Assembly: GCA_947630725.1 (NCBI GenBank)
Contig: CANRIS010000001.1
Coordinates: forward strand, 123,446-187,445
DNA from: an uncultured Clostridia bacterium
GTDB lineage: Bacteria > Bacillota > Clostridia > Lachnospirales > CAG-274
DNA length: 64,000 nt
Reading direction: 5' to 3'
Shown: positions 52,756 to 62,260 of the stretch, piece by piece
Layout: each line of letters opens with the position of its first letter
How positions within the stretch are numbered: the first letter of the stretch is position 1
Program-made: the position numbers and the translations under genes
The notes under the pieces: model-generated
Seen by the model: only the letters and a program-made list of their open reading frames with translations
What the model was told of the DNA's origin: nothing
Databases searched by the model: none

Positions 52756-52931
52756 TAAAAAAACACTTTTCATATCGTCAAAAATGTTGTACAATATTAT
52801 GGAAACACCGATCGGACGATCATCCCCATTTGTGGGAGGTATTTCGCAGCGCATATACTTAAAATGAGCCTGTCGGTGCTGCCACAACATCAAACCTGAC
52901 CCACGAGGGGTCACACATAGGAGGAATCAGA
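52756..52931 (+). promoter_or_regulatory. Structured yidC leader
   Basis: CACCGA (52806) pairs with TCGGTG (52873) around a CCCA-TTTG-TGGG hairpin, then TGACCC-ACGAG-GGGTCA (52897-52913) just before AGGAGG. I could not assign it to a known class. It might regulate membrane-insertase levels. Confidence 0.4.
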
Positions 52932-53981
52932 TTGTTTACCCAAATTTCGTTACAGCTATTGAGGGGTATGGTACAAAAGGACCCCGGCACACTTACCGGC
53001 ACCATCGCTTATGTTCTCGGTATTCTTCTGAACTGGATCTATGAGGGAATACTCTTTCTTTTCGGCGAGGGAAACTCCCTGGGTCTTGCCATTATCGTCT
53101 TTACTCTCGTAGCAAGAATACTTATGACCCCCCTCACCTACAAGCAGCAGAAATCAATGTACGTTATGCGTAAGATACAGCCCGAAATAAATGCTCTTCA
53201 GGAAAAATACAAAAACGCATCAAACGACCCCGAGGTACAAAAAAGACTGGCTGCCGAAACACAGAAAATATATTCAAAGCACAACTACAACCCCTTCAGC
53301 GGTTGTCTGCCCCTCATTATACAGCTGCCTATATTCTTTGCTCTGTATTATATAATGCAGAATGCCTTTCTCTATATAAATCACATAAAGGATATATATA
53401 CTGAAATCGCAAATATAATAATCAGCAATTCATCTCAGGATTTTCTGGATACAACTCTCATACCCATAGCGCTTACAAAGGTGCCCACAAGCCTTCACGA
53501 GACATTTAATGTTGTTAATATAAATGACCTGTGCAAGCTTCTCAACAAAATCACTCCCGATCAGTGGACATCCATAGTTTCGGCGCTTCCCTCAGCGGCA
53601 GGCTCTCAGATAGAACCCCTTTATACAAGCCAGACGGCAATAGAGACGTTTTTGGGCGTTCGTGTGACAGAGACCGTGGGCTTTGACATAAGAAGCATAA
53701 AGATTCTTATACCTATACTTTCAGGCGTTACAACGTGGCTGTCATCATATCTTATGACGAGGAAAAACGACATCTCAAATCCTCAGATGGCTCAGCAGCA
53801 GAAGATAATGAATATTATTATGCCTCTTATGATGGCATACATCACCATAAGCCTCCCTGCCGGCGTGGGTCTCTATTGGATCGTGGGAAATATTTTTATG
53901 ATGGTACAGCAGCAGCTTTTGAATATGTATTTTGAGAGACTTGCCGAAAAGGATAAAATCAAGGAGGAAAAAAATAAATGA
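52932..53981 (+). CDS. yidC: Membrane protein insertase YidC/OxaA
   Basis: Inserts proteins into the membrane, alone or with Sec. 349 residues, Gram-positive type without the large periplasmic domain. Seen: first core helix GLAIIVFTLVARILMTPLTY with the conserved Arg, then KQQKSMYVMRKIQPEINALQ (cytoplasmic helical hairpin), GCLPLIIQLPIFFALYYIMQ, and SLPAGVGLYWIVGNIFMMVQ. Start is TTG at 52932 (AGGAGG twelve to thirteen bases ahead). The stop overlaps the jag start. The window lacks the usual rpmH-rnpA-yidD neighbours upstream. Confidence 0.94.
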   Translation: MFTQISLQLLRGMVQKDPGTLTGTIAYVLGILLNWIYEGILFLFGEGNSLGLAIIVFTLVARILMTPLTYKQQKSMYVMRKIQPEINALQEKYKNASNDPEVQKRLAAETQKIYSKHNYNPFSGCLPLIIQLPIFFALYYIMQNAFLYINHIKDIYTEIANIIISNSSQDFLDTTLIPIALTKVPTSLHETFNVVNINDLCKLLNKITPDQWTSIVSALPSAAGSQIEPLYTSQTAIETFLGVRVTETVGFDIRSIKILIPILSGVTTWLSSYLMTRKNDISNPQMAQQQKIMNIIMPLMMAYITISLPAGVGLYWIVGNIFMMVQQQLLNMYFERLAEKDKIKEEKNK

Positions 53982-54967
53982 ACAACTATATCGAAATGAG
54001 CGGAAAGACTATTCTCGAGGCTGTGGAAAAGGCCAAAGAGATGCTTGGTCTTGACTATGACGAGCTTGAACATGAGGTTTTAGAGGAGGCCAAAAAGGGC
54101 TTTTTGGGATTCGGAGCAAGAGACGCAAAGGTTCTTGTATGGAAAAAAGGCTTCGATGTGAAAAAAGCCATGGCGGACGAAAAGAAAAAGGCTGAGAATG
54201 CTGTCGAAAGAACAGAAAAAACAGCAAAGTTTATCGAGGAACCAAAACCCAAGGAAAAGCCGGAGGTCAGAACCGCACCCGCAGCAGATACAAAGAAAGA
54301 AACTAAAAAGGAAATAAAGGAAACTAAAAAAGAGGTCAAAAAGACCGAGAAGTCGGAATACAAGCAGGAGAAAAAGGCAGAAAAGGCTGAAAGAGCCGAA
54401 AAAGCCGAAAGAACAGAAGTCCGCAGGCCGACATTCAGGGAAGAGCCCGCCGAAACCACAGGCGCAGAGACTGCCGATGACAAAACCGAAAAGGCTCCCA
54501 TAAACATAGACAAGGCCGCAAAGGATGCAGAGGTATTTCTGAGCGAGGTATTCAGCGCCATGAACCTCGGAAAGGTTGCCATAGAGAAAAAGGACGAAAG
54601 AAGAAACCAGCTTTATCTTGATATTACGGGAGATGATATGGGCGTAATAATAGGCAAAAGAGGCCAGACCCTCGATTCTCTTCAATATCTCACAAACCTC
54701 GTGGTAAACAAAGGCTCAGGCCCTTATATAAGCGTACATCTTGATACAAGGGACTACAGAAAAAAGAGAAAGGAAACTCTCGAAAACCTTGCCAGAAACC
54801 TTGCAAAAAAGGCAAAGCATTTAAGACGTGATCAGCCCCTCGAACCAATGAATCCATACGAAAGACGAATCATTCATTCGACTCTCCAGAACGACCGCTA
54901 TGTTACCACATACAGTGTCGGAGAGGAACCCTATCGTCATGTGGTAATATCACCCAAATACAAATAA
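53978..54967 (+). CDS. jag: RNA-binding protein Jag (KhpB/EloR)
   Basis: Cytoplasmic RNA-binding protein tied to cell elongation and sporulation. 329 residues: Jag-N domain about 1-55 (YIEMSGKTILEAVEKAKEML, EEAKKGFLGFGARDAKV); a Lys/Glu-rich, probably disordered linker about 60-170; KH domain about 195-255 (GDDMGVIIGKRGQTLDSLQY with the GKRG loop); R3H about 260-325 (RNLAKKAKHLRRDQPLEPM). ATGA overlap with yidC. A terminator follows. Confidence 0.95.
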   Translation: MNNYIEMSGKTILEAVEKAKEMLGLDYDELEHEVLEEAKKGFLGFGARDAKVLVWKKGFDVKKAMADEKKKAENAVERTEKTAKFIEEPKPKEKPEVRTAPAADTKKETKKEIKETKKEVKKTEKSEYKQEKKAEKAERAEKAERTEVRRPTFREEPAETTGAETADDKTEKAPINIDKAAKDAEVFLSEVFSAMNLGKVAIEKKDERRNQLYLDITGDDMGVIIGKRGQTLDSLQYLTNLVVNKGSGPYISVHLDTRDYRKKRKETLENLARNLAKKAKHLRRDQPLEPMNPYERRIIHSTLQNDRYVTTYSVGEEPYRHVVISPKYK

Positions 54968-54979
54968 TTACAGATAAAA

Positions 54980-55008
54980 TAAAAAGACTGCTTTTGCGGT
55001 CTTTTTTG
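54980..55008 (+). terminator. Terminator after jag
   Basis: AAAAAGACTGC-TTTT-GCGGTCTTTTTT, strong stem with T-run. Confidence 0.9.
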
Positions 55009-55075
55009 TATTTACGGAAGTTTATGACGGGTGTGATTTTTCCCACAGGATTCCCAAAAAGACCTTAAAATTCTG

Positions 55076-55104
55076 TTGAAGTTGACGAGGATTTGTGATA
55101 GAAT
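55076..55104 (+). promoter_or_regulatory. Promoter of the transglutaminase-GH105 gene
   Basis: TTGAAG, 17-base spacer, TAGAAT, 39 bases before the start codon. Confidence 0.5.
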
Positions 55105-55142
55105 TAAGAAAACACAGATATGTCTGACAGGAGGGATATGTT

Positions 55143-58100
55143 TTGAAAAGAAAAATGTTGGCTCTGGGGCTTAGCTTTGTTCTGGGGTTTGGCTCCGTTG
55201 GGACAGTTTTCGGCGCAGAGGATCTGCCATTGACGGCGGATATGAGCGAGGACGTCACAAGCGGACAGGCTATTGAAATAACATCCGAAGAAGATAAGAT
55301 ACCGTCACAAACCGACGACGGCTCCTTTTCTTCGGCGGACAATATCGTCACCGAGGACAGCGATATTTCGGCATTTGACTTTGACGCATACATTGCGGAC
55401 AAATCAAAGGGCATAAGTCCTATAAGCATAATATCGCAGTACAGCTACAGGGCGCTGCTTGACGATACACAAAAGGAAATATATGACAGTATAATTGAAA
55501 AGCTCGTTCCCGAAAATATAGAGGAGGACGTTCACAGGGGAGCCGAAGGCAGAACGCCCGAAAAGGGTATCCGTGTGGACATAAGTCTTTCGGGCGATGT
55601 TTTCGGAGGAACCGAACAGGAGCAGAGAGACGCAAGAACCGCCGTGGGCTGGGCAATACTCAGAGATTATCCCGAATATTTCTGGCTCAACAGCGCAAGA
55701 CTCGGCACAGCCAAATCCTATGACAGCGCCTCCGACACGACAACAGTGACATATTCTTTTTATGCCATGTATGATACAGATACGGTGAAATCCCGGATCG
55801 AAGATATGGACAGGCTGAGAGCCGAAGTAAAGGCAGCCTGCGACAGCTTTGGCAGCGAATATGAAAAAATAAAATACATACACGACTATGTATGCGATGC
55901 TGCCGACTATGACAACGAGGCAGCCGATGAGCTGAACCGCACGGGTACTGTAACGAACTTTGAGCCTTTTTCGGCATACGGAGTTTTTGTCGGCAAAAAA
56001 GCTGTATGTCAGGGCTATTCGCTGGCATTCAAGCTGCTCTGCGATGATTCGGGCATAGAATGTCTTTATCAGCAGGGAACCTCTTCAAGCGGAGTGAACC
56101 ACGCATGGAACTGGGTGCTTATGGAGGACGGAGCATGGTACGGCGTTGACACCACATTTGACGGGCAGACAAGCGCAACCTCATCGACATATTTGCTTCT
56201 CGGAACAAATTCCTTCAACAACAACCATAAATATACAAATACCTTCGGAGTAAATCTCTCCGAAAACAATTATGAATACAAGGATACCAAAGATGCCGAA
56301 AACAAAATGAAGCTTCTCATAGAGAAGATGAAAAAGGATGACAACCCCGAGGACGGATCTCCGTGGAACACCGAAAGTCCCTCTCAGTTTAAGTGGTCGT
56401 ATATAAACGGCTGTATGATTTCGGCATTTATGGATATGGCAGAGATTACGGGCGATAACTCCTACAAGGACTTCTCCGAGACATATATGAGCCGTTTTGT
56501 GGATTCGGGCGGAAAGATACGTCCTAACGGCGTAGGCCACGCCCTTGACGATATAAACAGCGGAAAGGCTCTCATCGACCTTATTGTATCGGGGTCGGAA
56601 AACAGCGATAAATATACATCGGCAGTAAGCAGCTCTCTGTATGACGGCATTTATGGATATATGTCCCAAAATATGACCACAGCGGAGGGAAATCTGTGGC
56701 ACAAGTCAAACTATCCCTATCAGGTATGGCTTGACGGAATATATATGGAAACGCCATTCATTCTCCAATATCAGCTTGAAGTTAAAAAGGATGGTCAGGG
56801 TTTTGAAAGGGCTGCCGAAAACGTAACAAATCAGATAACAAATGTCTATAATAAGCTGAGAGACAAAAAAACAGGTCTTTATTATCACGGCTATGACGCT
56901 CAGGCAGACCCCGAAAGCGGCAGCTATGACCCAAGCAACGCTCAGAGCTGGGCGCTTAATACAACGGGCAACAATACGGGCGCAAGCTCGGAGTTCTGGC
57001 TGAGAGGCACAGGCTGGTATTCTATGGCTCTTGCAGACGACATAGAGCTTATTATGAAGGCTGAGGAAAGATTCGGACTTGACCTTGGCGATGAAAAAAC
57101 AAAGCTTATAAATATATATAAGGAGCTTATGGACAGTCTCCTCGGATACAGGGATCCCGATACGGGTCTTTGGTATCAGGTAATTGACAAGCCTGACGGA
57201 AAATATAATTATACCGAAACAAGCGGCAGCGCCGCCATAAGCTATGCTCTTATGAAGGGAGCAAACATAGGGGCGGTATCTTCCGAGTATTATGATGCGG
57301 GATACAGTGTTTTTCTTGCTCTTTGCAGCGAAAAGCTCACATATACAAGCTCGGAAAAGACGGATGTAAATCTTAAGGATATTTGTCAGGTCGCAGGCTT
57401 GTCGGGAAGCTCAAGTTCGGCAACTTCGGGCCCCGGTCACAACAGGAGAGACGGCAGCTATGACTATTATGTTTCGGAAAAGACCGTTCAAAATGACGCA
57501 AAGGGCGCAGCTCCTCTCATTATGGCATATGCTCAGGTACTTCTTAAGGAAAAAGGCGGAGCGGCAGTAAAGCCCACAACGACCGAAACATCGACAGAGA
57601 CATCAACCTCAACGACTACGACAACTACTACGTCTGCAACAACAACTACCACCACAACCACCACAACAACTACTACGACTACCACCACTACTACTACAAC
57701 TACTACAACAACCACTACAACTACTACAACTACTACAACTACGACTGCTGCAACAACTACTACAAATTCTACCACCACAACGGCAGACACAACGACCACA
57801 GACGCCTCGGAAACCACAACCAAGGCAGCCTCTCAGACTTCAACAACTGTTGAGGCAAACACCGAAACCACTACAAGGGCTGCATCTTCTTCCTCCGGCG
57901 GCAGCAGCGGCGGCGGCGGTGGCGGCGGAGGTTCTTCAAGAACAACAACGACCGCAGCAACAACCGAGGCAGTTACCGAAAGCGCTGCCGAGTCAACGAC
58001 AGAAGGCTCTGTGAAGGATGAGATTGTTTCGGAGGAGAATGAAAATTCTGCCGATACTGCCGAAAATGCAGAGGACATAAGACGTATTTATGTACCCATA

Positions 58101-58535
58101 GGGCAAAAGATTATAATTATTGACGGTGTTGAATACGGCATAGACGGAGCGGCTTATATTCAAAAGGAAAGCAGCTCTACCCTCGTGCCTCTGAGGTTTG
58201 TTGCTCTCGCCCTTGCAGGAGGGGATATTTCCACAGAGGAACAGGAGGATATTATAAGCTGGATACCCGAAACAAAAACGGCTGTGCTGAAGGTGGGAGG
58301 AAAAGTTATTTCCTTTACATCGGGCAGCAATATAATGGACATTGACGGCGAAAAAATTCCTATGGCAAACGGCGTAAAGGCTGCCATTACAGAAGGAAGG
58401 ATGTATATACCGTTCAGGGCTTTGGGTGAGGCTCTGGGAATAGAGGTTACATGGGATCCTAAAACAAAAACAGCCGTATATACAGCCAAGGCAGACATCA
58501 AAAGCGAAGCTTTGCAGCCAAAAAACAATGAATAA
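55143..58535 (+). CDS. Secreted transglutaminase-like / GH105 / poly-Thr / stalk fusion
   Basis: 1130 residues; TTG start nine bases after GGAGGG (an ATG seems to precede it but reads ATGTTTTGA). Signal peptide to about 24. About 95-360: transglutaminase-like domain with an apparent Cys289 (KAVCQGYSLAFKLLC), His320 (NHAWNWV), Asp336 (WYGVDTTFD) triad. About 395-810: GH105/GH88 unsaturated rhamnogalacturonyl hydrolase, with YPYQVWLDGIYMETPF (Asp531), FWLRGTGWYSMAL and ETSGSAAISYALMKGA. About 812-900: Thr-rich linker with 36 Thr in a row. About 920: Gly-rich. About 980-1120: copper-amine-oxidase-N-like stalk domain. It probably acts on pectin fragments at the cell surface; GH105 enzymes are usually cytoplasmic single domains, so this is unusual. 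Confidence 0.9.
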   Translation: MKRKMLALGLSFVLGFGSVGTVFGAEDLPLTADMSEDVTSGQAIEITSEEDKIPSQTDDGSFSSADNIVTEDSDISAFDFDAYIADKSKGISPISIISQYSYRALLDDTQKEIYDSIIEKLVPENIEEDVHRGAEGRTPEKGIRVDISLSGDVFGGTEQEQRDARTAVGWAILRDYPEYFWLNSARLGTAKSYDSASDTTTVTYSFYAMYDTDTVKSRIEDMDRLRAEVKAACDSFGSEYEKIKYIHDYVCDAADYDNEAADELNRTGTVTNFEPFSAYGVFVGKKAVCQGYSLAFKLLCDDSGIECLYQQGTSSSGVNHAWNWVLMEDGAWYGVDTTFDGQTSATSSTYLLLGTNSFNNNHKYTNTFGVNLSENNYEYKDTKDAENKMKLLIEKMKKDDNPEDGSPWNTESPSQFKWSYINGCMISAFMDMAEITGDNSYKDFSETYMSRFVDSGGKIRPNGVGHALDDINSGKALIDLIVSGSENSDKYTSAVSSSLYDGIYGYMSQNMTTAEGNLWHKSNYPYQVWLDGIYMETPFILQYQLEVKKDGQGFERAAENVTNQITNVYNKLRDKKTGLYYHGYDAQADPESGSYDPSNAQSWALNTTGNNTGASSEFWLRGTGWYSMALADDIELIMKAEERFGLDLGDEKTKLINIYKELMDSLLGYRDPDTGLWYQVIDKPDGKYNYTETSGSAAISYALMKGANIGAVSSEYYDAGYSVFLALCSEKLTYTSSEKTDVNLKDICQVAGLSGSSSSATSGPGHNRRDGSYDYYVSEKTVQNDAKGAAPLIMAYAQVLLKEKGGAAVKPTTTETSTETSTSTTTTTTTSATTTTTTTTTTTTTTTTTTTTTTTTTTTTTTTTTTTTAATTTTNSTTTTADTTTTDASETTTKAASQTSTTVEANTETTTRAASSSSGGSSGGGGGGGGSSRTTTTAATTEAVTESAAESTTEGSVKDEIVSEENENSADTAENAEDIRRIYVPIGQKIIIIDGVEYGIDGAAYIQKESSSTLVPLRFVALALAGGDISTEEQEDIISWIPETKTAVLKVGGKVISFTSGSNIMDIDGEKIPMANGVKAAITEGRMYIPFRALGEALGIEVTWDPKTKTAVYTAKADIKSEALQPKNNE
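57639..57746 (+). repeat. Run of 36 Thr codons
   Basis: All four ACN codons are mixed irregularly, so it is not a plain trinucleotide repeat. It is a linker, possibly O-glycosylated, between GH105 and stalk domain. Confidence 0.9.
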
Positions 58536-58563
58536 AAACACGGCTTTATAAGCAGCAAAATTC

Positions 58564-58600
58564 AAAAACCGCAGTACATCTTGTGTATTGCGGTTTTTTG
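58564..58600 (+). terminator. Terminator after the GH105 fusion gene
   Basis: AAAAACCGCAGTACA pairs with TGTATTGCGGTTTTTT (one mismatch). Confidence 0.85.
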
Positions 58601-58712
58601 CTGTCTTTTATCATCTTTCAAAAAGCTTGCAGTCTGTGGCATCCGTACGGATATTTTACATTCGTATCGAACCGACAGCTTTGCGGCAGGCTCATATTAT
58701 GGGCTGCTCACA

Positions 58713-58869
58713 CCTTTGCTCCGTGAGTACCTTCGGTACTCATGTTGCAAAGGCGGAGCCGCATAGGGGCGGCGCTCCGAGCCGACAAAGTCGGCTCGGA
58801 GCTGCGCCTGCTGCCTGCGGCAGCAGGCGTGTAATTTTGCCCCAAAGGGGCAAAATTACGCCGCCCATA
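58713..58869 (-). repeat. Triloop multi-arm palindromic element B
   Basis: Leading hairpin CCTTTG ... GAGTACC-TTC-GGTACTC ... CAAAGG (58713-58753), CGGAGCC (58754-58760), stem TAGGGGCGGC (58764) with GCCGCCCATA (58860), around three perfect arms: 13 bp with loop AAA (58774-58802), 11 bp with loop TGC (58805-58829), 13 bp with loop AAA (58831-58859). Lies 40 bases past the pseudouridine synthase stop. Same plan as element A. The 373-base gap holds this and the terminator only. Confidence 0.8.
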
Positions 58870-58908
58870 ACTTTTATATAACCAAAAATGTAATTCAAGC
58901 CGAGAAAT

Positions 58909-59628
58909 TCAAATATTTCGGCTGCAAGAGAGAAGCTCAACCTCCTCGGCAGTCATGGGGCGGGCTGAGCCTTCGGCAAGCAGAGGGTCGAGCGAGAGGG
59001 CTCCGAATCTTGTCCTTTTCAGGGTCGTTACTGTAATTCCGACTTCATAGAGCATTCTTTTTACCTGATGGTATTTGCCCTCGCTTATTGTCACCATAAC
59101 CTTTGCCTGCGTTTCGTCACTGAAAAGCACCCGCAGCCTTCCCGGTCTGAGCTTCAGCTCTCCGAGAGACATACCCTCTCTGAAAAGCTCCTCGGCATTT
59201 TCGCACAGCTTTCCGCTGCCCTCGGCATAATACTCCTTTTCGATATGCTTTGACGGTGAAAGCAGGCTGTGCGAAAGCTCTCCATCATTTGTTATTATAA
59301 GCAGCCCCGTTGTGTCCTTGTCAAGTCTGCCAACGGTAAAAAGCCCCTTGCGCACAAGCTCCTGCGGCAGAATATCAAATACCGTTCCGACATTTTTGTC
59401 TTTTGCGGCGCAGACTACGCCCTTTGGCTTGTTCATAACAATATACACGAATTTTTCATAGCTTATTTTTTTGCCGTCAAGGGTGACGTTCGCATCCTCC
59501 CCTATCCTATGATCCGAGGATGTCACTATATGTCCGTCTACACAGACCCTGCCCGATTTTATGAGAGCCTTAGCTTCTTTTCTTGTTTTTGCGCAGGCAT
59601 CGCTTATAAATTTGTCAAGTCTTATCAT
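58909..59628 (-). CDS. Pseudouridine synthase, RsuA/RluB family
   Basis: Isomerises a uridine in rRNA. 239 residues. N-terminal S4 RNA-binding domain (IRLDKFISDACAKTRKEAKA, IKSGRVCVDG), then the catalytic domain with VMNKPKGVVCA, GLFTVGRLDKDTTGLLIITN carrying the catalytic Asp, and ISEGKYHQVKRMLYEVG. The length and motif order fit the RsuA-like 16S branch, but the exact site is uncertain. Monocistronic on the minus strand. Confidence 0.92.
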   Translation of the reverse strand: MIRLDKFISDACAKTRKEAKALIKSGRVCVDGHIVTSSDHRIGEDANVTLDGKKISYEKFVYIVMNKPKGVVCAAKDKNVGTVFDILPQELVRKGLFTVGRLDKDTTGLLIITNDGELSHSLLSPSKHIEKEYYAEGSGKLCENAEELFREGMSLGELKLRPGRLRVLFSDETQAKVMVTISEGKYHQVKRMLYEVGITVTTLKRTRFGALSLDPLLAEGSARPMTAEEVELLSCSRNI

Positions 59629-59786
59629 GGTTCGTTCTCCCCAAAGTTCAGGAAACGCCGTTTTATGGTTCAGCGTTCAGTTTAATAAAATTTTTAAAAT
59701 TTTTCGTATACAAAAAACAAATTATTTGGTATAATCGTATTATAAGAAAGAAAAAGTAGGGCGTTCTTCAGATGACGCTCCGATGA

Positions 59787-59820
59787 TATTATGGTCCGCA
59801 AAAAGAGCTTTACCATAATA
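59787..59820 (+). promoter_or_regulatory. Inverted repeat in the leader of the 139-residue gene
   Basis: TATTATGGT and ACCATAATA, a perfect 9-bp inverted repeat across 16 bases, between a likely TATAAT near 59730 and the AGGAGG at 59834. Operator or hairpin. Confidence 0.45.
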
Positions 59821-59846
59821 ATAGCATAAATCAGGAGGAAATACAA

Positions 59847-60266
59847 ATGGCAATAGTTCAGGAAGGCATAAGACTGGAGGATAACAATACTATCAGCTTC
59901 GGCAACTATGAAATAGCAGAAAAGCTTAAGGTAGAAAATTTCGAGGTCAACGGCGATCTGTACAAGGTAAGAACCCACAGTCTCGTCACAAGGTTTTCAA
60001 AAAACGGCAAGCTCGTGCTTGAGGCTGTTCCCGGCGCAGCTGTTTTCAACTTTTCTACAAATGAAAATACAACAAAATTCAAAGCCGCAGGCAAGGGACA
60101 AACTCAGTTTACTCTTGAATTGGAGGACGACACAAACTATGATCTCTCGGTAGACGGTATAAAAATAGGTACGGTAAAAGCTCGTTTTGCCGGAAAGCTG
60201 AGCTTTTCCGCAGGACTTGGAGACGAGCCTGTGGAAATAAAGCTTAAAAAGAAAAAGAATGGCTAA
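59847..60266 (+). CDS. Small conserved Clostridial protein (sometimes labelled endosialidase)
   Basis: 139 residues, no signal peptide. The opening IVQEGIRLEDNNTISFGNYE and GDLYKVRTHSLVTRFSKNGK then VPGAAVFNF are, as I recall, conserved in a short Clostridial family that databases have named endosialidase; I see no sialidase Asp-box or catalytic pattern, so the enzyme name should not be trusted. A beta-rich, possibly polyamine- or sugar-binding scaffold is as likely. GGAGG eight to nine bases before the ATG. It overlaps radA by eight bases. Confidence 0.6.
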   Translation: MAIVQEGIRLEDNNTISFGNYEIAEKLKVENFEVNGDLYKVRTHSLVTRFSKNGKLVLEAVPGAAVFNFSTNENTTKFKAAGKGQTQFTLELEDDTNYDLSVDGIKIGTVKARFAGKLSFSAGLGDEPVEIKLKKKKNG

Positions 60267-61635
60267 GCCGAGGACAAAGTTTGTCTGTTCGGTCTGCGGA
60301 TATGAAACGGGCAAATGGCTGGGAAAATGCCCCTCCTGCGGTGAGTTTGCCTCTTTCACGGAGGAAATAAGGGAGGAAAAAACGAGATTCGGGGGAGTTG
60401 TTTCTTCGGCGGAAGCTTCGGAAATGCGCCCGAGAATACTTTCGGAAATATCGGCCTCCGACTCCGAAAGAACCGATACGGGGATAGGAGAGCTTGACAG
60501 GGTTCTGTCGGGAGGTCTTGTGAGAGGTTCCTTTACTCTTGTGGGAGGCGACCCCGGAATAGGAAAGTCCACCCTTCTCATACAGATGTGCAGACATATA
60601 GGAGAAAAAAACAAAAAAATACTCTATGTGTCGGGAGAAGAATCCGCCGCTCAGGTAAAGCTGCGGGCGGAAAGACTGGGCATAAGATCCGACAGCCTTT
60701 ATATAATGAGCGAAACGAGCCTGAGCATTATAGAGGACTGCATAAAGGAGCTTAAGCCTGAGCTTGTTATAATAGACTCTATACAGACTATGTATTCTGA
60801 CAGCATTACATCAGCTCCCGGCTCGGTCTCTCAGGTCAGAGAAAGCGGAAACAGGCTTTTGGGGCTGTCAAAGAAAAACGGAATAACGGTCATAACCGTG
60901 GGACACGTCACAAAGGACGGTCAGCTTGCCGGTCCGAGAGTCCTTGAACATATGGTGGATACGGTACTCTATTTTGAGGGAGACAAAAACTTTTCGGGAC
61001 GTATTCTGCGCTGCGTCAAAAACCGTTTCGGCAGCACAAACGAAATAGGCATTTTCGATATGACAAGCCGAGGACTTGCCGAAATAAAAAATCCCTCGGA
61101 GCATCTTCTTAAGGGCAGACCCGTAGGGGTTTCGGGCACGGCGGTCACCTGCTCGGTAGAAGGCAGCAGACCTCTGCTTTTGGAGGTACAGGCTCTCGCA
61201 TCACGAAACGGCTATGCAGTCCCAAGAAGAATAACGGCAGGAACGGACTTCAACAGAGTGAATATGCTCATAGCCGTTCTTGAAAAAAGGGCTAAAATGC
61301 CTATGTCAAGCTTTGACGTGTATGTGAATCTCACGGGAGGCATAAGGATTTCGGAGCCTTCGCTTGACGCCTCGATAGTTGCCGCCATAGCGTCAAGCTA
61401 TAAAAATGTCCCCATAGCATCGTCTATGGTCATAATAGGCGAGGTGGGGCTTGCGGGAGAGCTGAGAGCGGTCACAATGTGCGAAAAGCGCATCAGCGAA
61501 TGCTCAAAGTTAGGCTTTAAGAATATAGTCATCCCGACAGCAAACATAAACGATATTCCACAGAATACAGAGGTGGATATAAAGGCTGTCGATAATATAA
61601 ACAAACTGCTTGCGTTGGCTTTGAGACCTCATTGA
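60259..61635 (+). CDS. radA: DNA repair protein RadA
   Basis: Branch-migration ATPase in recombination repair. 458 residues. Zinc finger [20 protein letters not shown], Walker [17 protein letters not shown], the RadA-specific [14 protein letters not shown] motif, and a Lon-like C-terminal domain ([19 protein letters not shown]). Start ATG lies inside the previous gene's last codons, indicating coupling. The SEC-C gene follows within 35 bases. Confidence 0.97.
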   Translation: MAKPRTKFVCSVCGYETGKWLGKCPSCGEFASFTEEIREEKTRFGGVVSSAEASEMRPRILSEISASDSERTDTGIGELDRVLSGGLVRGSFTLVGGDPGIGKSTLLIQMCRHIGEKNKKILYVSGEESAAQVKLRAERLGIRSDSLYIMSETSLSIIEDCIKELKPELVIIDSIQTMYSDSITSAPGSVSQVRESGNRLLGLSKKNGITVITVGHVTKDGQLAGPRVLEHMVDTVLYFEGDKNFSGRILRCVKNRFGSTNEIGIFDMTSRGLAEIKNPSEHLLKGRPVGVSGTAVTCSVEGSRPLLLEVQALASRNGYAVPRRITAGTDFNRVNMLIAVLEKRAKMPMSSFDVYVNLTGGIRISEPSLDASIVAAIASSYKNVPIASSMVIIGEVGLAGELRAVTMCEKRISECSKLGFKNIVIPTANINDIPQNTEVDIKAVDNINKLLALALRPH

Positions 61636-61667
61636 CCAATGCGGCATATCAGGAGGAAAATTTAATT

Positions 61668-62183
61668 ATGACTTTATATGAAACATGGTACAGAACGGCA
61701 TATACTCCCCAAGGGGGCATAAATCCGCAGGTGTGGAACGACTATATGCCAAAGGAGCAGAAAATATACGAATACCTTTTGGGAAACAAGCTCAACTCGC
61801 TTTCGGGTACGATAAAGGAGCTTGCCGAAAAGTTCGATATGACTCCCGTATATTTTATAGGCTTTATGGACGGCATAAACGACGCTCTTGACAAAAAAGC
61901 CGACCTCAAGGAGATGGACGAGGACAGCGAAATAAGCCTTTCCTTTGACTTTGAGGCGCTTTATAAAAAAATGGTGGAATACAAGGCGGATCACCTTTAT
62001 GGACTTCCTATGTGGAGGGATATTTTTACACAGGAGCAGCTCGATATTTTCTATAAGGAGCAGAAACGCTCAAAAACCGTTGTAAAACAGAAAAAGATTG
62101 GCAGAAACGATCCCTGTCCCTGCGGCAGCGGAAAGAAATACAAAAAATGCTGCGGAGCAAACGTCAAGGAATCCGCCGTATAA
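61668..62183 (+). CDS. SEC-C motif protein
   Basis: 171 residues, cytoplasmic. Mostly helical body ([20 protein letters not shown] ... [20 protein letters not shown]) that I do not recognise, and a C-terminal zinc motif [20 protein letters not shown] identical in form to that of SecA and methionine aminopeptidase, where it contacts the ribosome or SecB. ATG at 61668 has AGGAGG eleven bases ahead; a reading from 61632 would overlap radA. Confidence 0.85.
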   Translation: MTLYETWYRTAYTPQGGINPQVWNDYMPKEQKIYEYLLGNKLNSLSGTIKELAEKFDMTPVYFIGFMDGINDALDKKADLKEMDEDSEISLSFDFEALYKKMVEYKADHLYGLPMWRDIFTQEQLDIFYKEQKRSKTVVKQKKIGRNDPCPCGSGKKYKKCCGANVKESAV

Positions 62184-62260
62184 TTTTTAAGTATGAACGC
62201 AGCTTATGCGTTTTGAACCGAAGTTTTGAAACGGCTTTTTTAAGCCGCTGAGGTCGATTT

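Noticed and set aside
57533..57823. Poly-valine frame on the minus strand
   Set aside because: Complement of the threonine run in the GH105 fusion gene.
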